9,410 nt of DNA from Methanosarcina sp. (GTDB lineage: Archaea > Halobacteriota > Methanosarcinia > Methanosarcinales > Methanosarcinaceae). The position numbers and the translations under genes were made by a program. Positions 5,832-9,410 of the stretch are shown here, one piece after another; the first letter of the stretch is position 1; every line of letters begins with the position of its first letter. The notes below the pieces were generated by a model, which saw nothing but the letters and a program-made list of their open reading frames with translations, searched no databases and was not told the DNA's origin. The stretch covers positions 1 through 9,410 of the forward strand of contig DUGS01000113.1 of assembly GCA_013331265.1 (NCBI GenBank). The letters run 5' to 3'.

Positions 5832-6326
5832 TCATTCTAGAATTAGTGTACCCAGTAAGATTATGAAAAAGAATAATATTCCTGCAATTAATAGAATTAT
5901 CTGCCAAGCTGTGAGGGATTTTTCAGGAATTTCGGGGGATTTTTCTTTCCAGTATACATTCAGATCGCTTAAAACCGGGGTGAACGCGAGGAAAGAGAGA
6001 TAGGAAGCCAGCCATATAGAACCTTCTGCATATGGGCAACATGTATACAGGATTACCCACATAAATATTAAAAGCGGGGTGGGATAATTCGTCTGATGAC
6101 CATCTGCTTTAAGCATATCAGAAAACCTGTCAAATAAGGAAGACAGAAAGAGAGGCATAAAAAATGTTCTCCAGAAAGGAGAAACTTCAAGATTATCTTT
6201 TTCTTTAAAAAATTTCCAGCTTTTATAATTCCAGTACATTTGATAAAGTCCTAAAGATACTATCGAAAAAAGCGCAAATTTCCATACAGGAATTACCCTG
6301 GAATAATTTTGTTCATAATCAAGCAT
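5832..6326 (-). CDS. DUF4234-like membrane protein, first tandem paralogue
   Basis: Integral membrane protein of 164 residues and unknown function, the promoter-proximal member of a duplicated pair. The start is placed at ATG 6326 because GAGGG lies five bases upstream; a GTG at 6338 would overlap this SD and is rejected. Main features: VWKFALFSIVSLGLYQMYWNY (14-34), KSWKFFKEKDNLEVSPFWR (35-53), hydrophobic segments near 54-67, 83-99, 104-122 and 142-162, and LNVYWKEKSPEIPEK (122-136). It differs from its neighbour most at residues 91-103, where it has a one-residue insertion and a CysCys pair (96-97) absent from the other copy. The pairing suggests related subunits or diverged duplicates; no enzymatic motif is seen. 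Confidence 0.75.
   Translation of the reverse strand: MLDYEQNYSRVIPVWKFALFSIVSLGLYQMYWNYKSWKFFKEKDNLEVSPFWRTFFMPLFLSSLFDRFSDMLKADGHQTNYPTPLLIFMWVILYTCCPYAEGSIWLASYLSFLAFTPVLSDLNVYWKEKSPEIPEKSLTAWQIILLIAGILFFFIILLGTLILE
6187..6236. repeat. 50-base exact repeat, copy in the first paralogue
   Basis: It is identical to 5673-5722 and lies 514 bases from it, within the duplicated membrane-protein genes. Confidence 0.75.
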
Positions 6327-6429
6327 AATAACCCTCACTTAATCCTGAGCCACATCTAGAACGAGTCCTGACTTATAGAGAGATATTACTTATGGGAATA
6401 AGGTTCAACTGTATACAAAGCATGGCAAC

Positions 6430-6444
6430 TATAAAAATTTATTC
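6430..6444 (-). promoter_or_regulatory. Putative TATA box of the tandem paralogue operon
   Basis: The minus strand reads AATAAATTTTTATAG. This would place transcription start near 6405 and a leader of about 80 bases. A better-looking TATATTTATAT at 6492-6505 is farther upstream and would give a leader of about 140 bases. Confidence 0.3.
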
Positions 6445-6591
6445 TATGGGTGATAATAATTGGAAAATCCATCACTTATCGGATAAATCTGAAATATAAA
6501 TATACAGCGGAGCAAAAAATAACTCCAGATTAAAAAATCAGTAAACTCCCGATTTAAAGTATAACTTACAGGCTATTTCACGGAGAGTAAA

Positions 6592-6605
6592 GGGCAGAAA
6601 TGCCC
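6592..6605 (-). terminator. Stem-loop after the MATE gene
   Basis: GGGCA (6592-6596) and TGCCC (6601-6605) form a perfect five-base stem with a four-base loop, 49 bases past the MATE stop codon. On the minus strand only a short T-run (TTT) follows, so termination is a moderate guess. Confidence 0.35.
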
Positions 6606-6654
6606 CTCAATCATAAATCAAAACCGCAGACACATATTGTCGTAAAGGATTGAT

Positions 6655-8127
6655 TCACGAGGTTTCTCTATTTTCAGCATGTTTTAGAGTAATGAACCCT
6701 TTACCCTCTTCATTCCCTGTTTTTACACTGTTTCTGGAAACCGATGCTACATGTTTCGTATCTGCGGGTTGCTTGATCTTTGCCTTTTCGCTGCTTCTGA
6801 GAAATTTGAACTCCTTTGAAAGCATAACCAAAACCACTGCCGTCATAAAGTATTCCGTAGTCGGCGATGCGGCCCAGACCCCGTTCAGGTCGAAGAACTG
6901 AGGCAGAATGAACAGCAGGGGAAAGAGGAAAATAAAGATCTTTCCAAGATGGATAAAAAGTGCTGCTCTGACCCTGTTAATTGATTGATAGTAAACGGCA
7001 GCAAGCAGTACAATACCTTCAACAAGCAGAGAGAACTTGAAAATACTCATTCCATGCAGTGTGGTGTCGAGCAGCTCGGACTCATTCTGGCTGAATATCT
7101 GTACCATGCTCTCAGGGAAGAGGCAGATCACTGCAAATCCCAGGGTTCCTATCAGGATACACGAGAGCATTGTCAGTTTCAGGGTCTTTAAAACCCTGCC
7201 ATAGTTGCTGGCTCCGTAATTGAAACCTATTATAGGCTGCACTCCAACGGTTACTCCTTCAAAGAGCATATAGAATATTGAAAATATGTATCCTATAACG
7301 CCATAAGCTGACACTGCAAGCTCGGAGCCGTATCTGAGAAACATGTAGTTTTGCACAAAGAGTACGAGAGCAAACGACATTTGCATAACAAATGATGGGA
7401 CACCAGCTTTAAAGATCTGCAATGAGGTTGCTTTATTGACTCTCATGGCTTTAAGCCGGAGCCTCAACTTTGCCTCGCTGCCGAAAAGGTAATGCATGAG
7501 TAGTATTGCCGAAAGAGCAAAGGAAAGGATTGTTGCAGTAGCTGCACCTAACATACCCATTCCCAGGCGCATGACAAACAGGTAGTCAAGCAGGAAGTTT
7601 GCAACCACGCTTGCAACCATGATCTTCATGCACAGCTTTGGTTTCCCGTCATTCCTTACAAGGGGTTCGAGGGCGATCGCAAGGATCATAAAAATCGAAC
7701 CCGCGAAGATTACATAGAGGTATTCACGAGCAAGGGAAAGGGAAGGTCCGCTTGTCCCGAGCAGGCTGATAGAGGTTTTACAAAAAATTAATCCGCCTGC
7801 AGTGAAAATGGCTCCTGCAAGGAGGCATAACGGAAAAGCATTGTGTACAATCTCCAGAGCTTCCCTGGTATTTTCCTCCCCAAGTTTCAGGGCTATGAGA
7901 CTTGACGAGCCGATTCCGATGATTATGCCTGCTCCAATTATAGCCAGGTAAGGAGGGTAAGCAAGGGTAATACCTGCAAGCCCATGGCTTCCTACTGCAT
8001 TTCCTATAAAGAAGCCGTCGATAATTCCCTGGATTCCGGCAATGACGACTCCCACGACTGCCGGGAGCGTAAATTTCCAGAACAGGTTCAATATATTCCC
8101 GGATTTCATTTCATTATCGCTTATCAT
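6655..8127 (-). CDS. MATE-family multidrug/sodium antiporter, MepA-like
   Basis: Polytopic transporter of 490 residues, expected to export organic cations or other compounds in exchange for sodium or protons. Twelve hydrophobic segments fit the MATE fold of two six-helix halves. Family marks include FTLPAVVGVVIAGIQGIIDGFFIG (19-42), LVRNDGKPKL (156-165) between the halves, GVQPIIGFNYGASNYG (295-310) in the second half, and GVWAASPTTEYF (416-427) near the last helix. These fit the MepA-like subgroup. The start at ATG 8127 is fixed by GGAGG seven bases upstream. Residues after about 445 form a charged, Lys- and Ser-rich tail of some 45 residues, longer than is usual. Substrate cannot be told from sequence. 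The start codon overlaps the stop of a possible small upstream frame (ATGA). Confidence 0.92.
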   Translation of the reverse strand: MISDNEMKSGNILNLFWKFTLPAVVGVVIAGIQGIIDGFFIGNAVGSHGLAGITLAYPPYLAIIGAGIIIGIGSSSLIALKLGEENTREALEIVHNAFPLCLLAGAIFTAGGLIFCKTSISLLGTSGPSLSLAREYLYVIFAGSIFMILAIALEPLVRNDGKPKLCMKIMVASVVANFLLDYLFVMRLGMGMLGAATATILSFALSAILLMHYLFGSEAKLRLRLKAMRVNKATSLQIFKAGVPSFVMQMSFALVLFVQNYMFLRYGSELAVSAYGVIGYIFSIFYMLFEGVTVGVQPIIGFNYGASNYGRVLKTLKLTMLSCILIGTLGFAVICLFPESMVQIFSQNESELLDTTLHGMSIFKFSLLVEGIVLLAAVYYQSINRVRAALFIHLGKIFIFLFPLLFILPQFFDLNGVWAASPTTEYFMTAVVLVMLSKEFKFLRSSEKAKIKQPADTKHVASVSRNSVKTGNEEGKGFITLKHAENRETS

Positions 8128-8336
8128 ACCCTGACCTCCGCAGGCTGCAAAGGCATTACTTTGGGAGCATGCAGCCGGATCTTCAGCCCTTTCCGATAGA
8201 GAAAAGCCCGGGCTTCTCTTACCAGGAACCTGTTAAAATCGAAATAGTTTAGATTATATTTTTTCTGGGGTTTTTGTTCTTTTAAAAAATTGAGACTACG
8301 TCGATCAACTTTTTTAAATGGTTGATTTATTGACAT
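8124..8336 (-). CDS. Possible 70-residue basic protein coupled to the MATE gene
   Basis: A frame from ATG 8336 to TGA 8124-8126 encodes a basic peptide (MSINQPFKKVDRRSL at its start, FNRFLVREARAFLYRKGLKIRL near the end), overlapping the MATE start as ATGA, which is typical of translational coupling. The second half has codon use similar to the neighbouring genes. Against it: the start has only a weak SD (GGAATGG); a good TATA box lies inside the frame at 8251-8264; and no known domain is recognised. The frame is open upstream of the ATG for another 11 codons to a TGA, so it may be the remnant of a longer gene or simply leader DNA. Confidence 0.3.
   Translation of the reverse strand: MSINQPFKKVDRRSLNFLKEQKPQKKYNLNYFDFNRFLVREARAFLYRKGLKIRLHAPKVMPLQPAEVRV
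8135..8139 (-). promoter_or_regulatory. Strong Shine-Dalgarno site of the MATE gene
   Basis: GGAGG on the minus strand, seven bases before ATG 8127. It settles the start against later in-frame methionines. Confidence 0.75.
8251..8264 (-). promoter_or_regulatory. Putative TATA box of the MATE gene
   Basis: The minus strand reads AAAAAATATAATCT. Transcription would start near 8230 with a leader of about 100 bases, which would leave the possible 70-residue frame untranscribed from this promoter. Confidence 0.4.
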
Positions 8337-8365
8337 TTTCCATTCCGGATGAAGCTTCGGAAAAT
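8335..8365. repeat. Imperfect palindrome upstream of the MATE gene
   Basis: ATTTTCC (8335-8341) pairs with GGAAAAT (8359-8365). Inside it, TTCCG (8343-8347) can instead pair with CGGAA (8358-8362), and GAAGCTTC (8351-8358) is self-complementary. It could be a regulator site for the transporter, but it lies about 210 bases from the start; that role is speculative. Confidence 0.3.
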
Positions 8366-8392
8366 ATGCAAATCAGAGGCATGCTGTTTTTT

Positions 8393-8409
8393 GCAGAATT
8401 CTTTTCTGC
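8393..8409. repeat. Small perfect stem-loop
   Basis: GCAGAA (8393-8398) and TTCTGC (8404-8409) pair around a five-base loop. It has a T-run only on its 5' side on the plus strand, so it is not a convincing terminator. Role unknown. Confidence 0.3.
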
Positions 8410-8747
8410 CTGCACTGACCGGTAACTGCATATATTCCTGGGGTGGTTGTTTTTAGGATTGGTTTTCAGGTAACTTTGCATTACATATCTGAAATTCAAG
8501 TTTTTACAAAGCTTCATCATAATTAAACCGGCAAAACCGGGTCCAATCAAATAAGCGAATCATAATAAAGATTCTTGAATAAAAGTTTCAGCCAGAAATT
8601 TTCAAGTAAAGGTCTTGGATATGAATTCTGACAAGAGAAATTATAAACTATCAATAAAGCAAATTAGCTATAATTGAGATCGTTGGATCGAATAGACAAT
8701 TCTTAGTCATTGCTTGTTGATATTTAGTTATTTATAAAAATATATGT

Positions 8748-8759
8748 TGTATATATACA
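8748..8759. repeat. 12-base palindrome TGTATATATACA
   Basis: Perfect palindrome in AT-rich DNA, about 40 bases beyond the 3' end of the broken minus-strand frame. It may be a TATA-like or protein-binding site, or chance in AT-rich sequence. Confidence 0.25.
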
Positions 8760-8794
8760 TTTACATCATCTTGTATTTTATTAGGTTGCCATAT

Positions 8795-9089
8795 CTAAGA
8801 CCAAAAATACATAGTCTGGCCTTTATTGGAGAGTTGCCACCACAAATATGGAAGTTCTCCTGTAAGCTGATCTCCAAGATTGTTATCAAAAGCAAACAAA
8901 ACGACTTTCAGGCCAGGTATGACTTTCAGGCCAGGTATGAAGAGCATCAGCTTTTACCTCTTAATTTGCAATATCCTGACCGATATCAATGGTCTTGCAT
9001 TTTTCGAATTTCATGTGCCTTCTATTAGACCACTTTATGGATCTTTTCAGGAACAATTTCAAACCTGATATAAATGCATCTGATAAATT
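8795..9089 (-). pseudogene. Decayed coding sequence, family not recognised
   Basis: Reading the minus strand from 9089 gives an open stretch including MKFEKCKTIDIGQDIAN (ATG at 9014), interrupted by TAA 8961-8963. It then continues in frame through EVKADALHTWPES, with SHTWPE doubled by an 18-base duplication, to TGA 8886-8888. A +1 shift just before that TGA continues as FDNNLGDQLTGELPYLWW to a TAG at 8795-8797. One stop, one shift and one duplication are what a decaying gene shows. A TATA box at 9101-9113 is correctly placed. The region is less AT-rich than its flanks. Against it: the plus strand also has an unbroken frame of 94 codons here (8744-9028), so the strand is not certain. No family recognised. 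Confidence 0.35.
8903..8938. repeat. 18-base tandem duplication, two copies
   Basis: GACTTTCAGGCCAGGTAT occurs twice in a row without mismatch (8903-8920 and 8921-8938), with two further matching bases after it. The length is a multiple of three, so it would add six codons to a coding sequence. Confidence 0.9.
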
Positions 9090-9100
9090 TCAATTCTCAT

Positions 9101-9113
9101 AAAAATATATAAA
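9101..9113 (-). promoter_or_regulatory. TATA box upstream of the decayed coding sequence
   Basis: The minus strand reads TTTATATATTTTT, a close match to the archaeal TATA consensus. It would start transcription near 9080, heading into the broken frame at 8795-9089. Confidence 0.35.
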
Positions 9114-9410
9114 TCTACTCTTATAAATAGGAAATATTCTCTTAAAGTTCGACACTAATCTATGAAACTCAAAACATCACTGTGTTTATAAGTTTAAAAA
9201 TTAAGTTTAGAAATTTATAGAAATATGCTAGTAGAAAAAATTCAAACACAGATGGAAATTGTTGTTTTAGATGATTTCTACGGATCCCAAAATAGGGAAG
9301 TTTAAAACTGTTAATTATTGACGCCTAAAAATCCTGAATCTAAAGGTGGTTCTAGACGTCCTTATAAAAGGAGTGTGAAAAGATAAACCCATCAGATAAT
9401 CAAAACCTGG

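Larger units (their letters stand above)
6339..6654. other. 316-base intergenic region between MATE gene and tandem paralogues
   Basis: AT-rich DNA with two TATA-like sites on the minus strand for the tandem operon (6430-6444 and 6492-6505) and a small stem-loop near the end of the MATE gene (6592-6605). No coding sequence was seen. Confidence 0.6.
8337..9410. other. 1.07-kb region without an intact gene
   Basis: Mostly AT-rich DNA. It holds a palindrome and a small hairpin near the MATE gene, a 12-base palindrome at 8748-8759, a coding-like but broken stretch at 8795-9089 with an 18-base tandem duplication, and a TATA box at 9101-9113. From 9121 to the end I see only low-complexity AT-rich sequence and an isolated AAAAGGAG at 9366-9373 with no usable start behind it. 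Confidence 0.6.

Noticed and set aside
6327..6338. GTG at 6338 as start of the first tandem paralogue
   Set aside because: The codons overlap the SD that serves ATG 6326, and the second paralogue begins at the position matching ATG 6326.
8335..8409. Insertion-sequence end with terminal inverted repeats
   Set aside because: The inverted repeats are only 5-7 bases, no partner end or target duplication was found, and no transposase reads here.
8314..8550. Minus-strand frame of 78 codons
   Set aside because: It overlaps the possible 70-residue frame, has no SD, and its composition is not protein-like. The SEASSG segment arises from the palindrome at 8335-8365.
8744..9028. Plus-strand frame of 94 codons
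   Set aside because: It has no SD, starts in a TATATA run (IYIYIIL), and the peptide is not protein-like. It is kept only as an alternative strand reading of the broken region at 8795-9089.
9366..9410. AAAAGGAG near the right edge as the SD of a gene leaving the window
   Set aside because: The only nearby start, GTG 9375, meets a stop after three codons, and the frame that stays open has no ATG, GTG or TTG.

Overview
The window reads as chromosomal DNA from a methanogenic archaeon, most likely Methanosarcina or a close relative. This rests on AT-rich intergenic DNA with archaeal-type TATA boxes, purine-rich Shine-Dalgarno (SD) sites, GC-rich stem-loop repeats between genes, and the mix of protein families. 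It is an inference; no rRNA, tRNA or species-diagnostic methanogenesis gene is present. No CRISPR array, tRNA, rRNA or complete transposase was found.

Layout. 1-770 (+): a two-gene operon, an XRE-type repressor starting at TTG 119 and a DUF2178-like membrane protein overlapping it by 14 bases. A doubled palindromic operator precedes it and a stem-loop terminator follows. 815-1045 (-): a small two-helix membrane protein with its own TATA box. 1046-1649: a gene-poor stretch with GC-rich hairpin repeats and a frameshifted 42-residue reading frame behind a strong SD. 1650-2354 (+): a class I glutamine amidotransferase-like protein, convergent at 17 bases with an 860-residue MprF-type protein (2372-4954, -). 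4955-5320: the MprF leader and a second copy of the composite repeat. 5321-6326 (-): two tandem paralogous membrane proteins 19 bases apart, about 65% identical by eye. 6655-8127 (-): a MepA-like MATE transporter, possibly preceded by a coupled small reading frame. 8337-9410: about 1.07 kb without an intact gene, holding a coding-like island with a stop, a frameshift and an 18-base tandem duplication.

How it fits together. Most products are membrane proteins. MprF-like lipid aminoacylation and flipping plus a MATE exporter are classic envelope-defence functions, and the repressor/DUF2178 pair is a common two-gene regulatory cassette. A shared role in envelope stress is a hypothesis only; the genes lie in separate transcription units.

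The least expected signal is the composite intergenic repeat. Two related copies lie near 1255-1331 and 5105-5215, with further hairpin modules at 1097-1243. Two of the hairpins show paired base changes that keep the stem, so the element is probably a structured RNA or a small mobile repeat.
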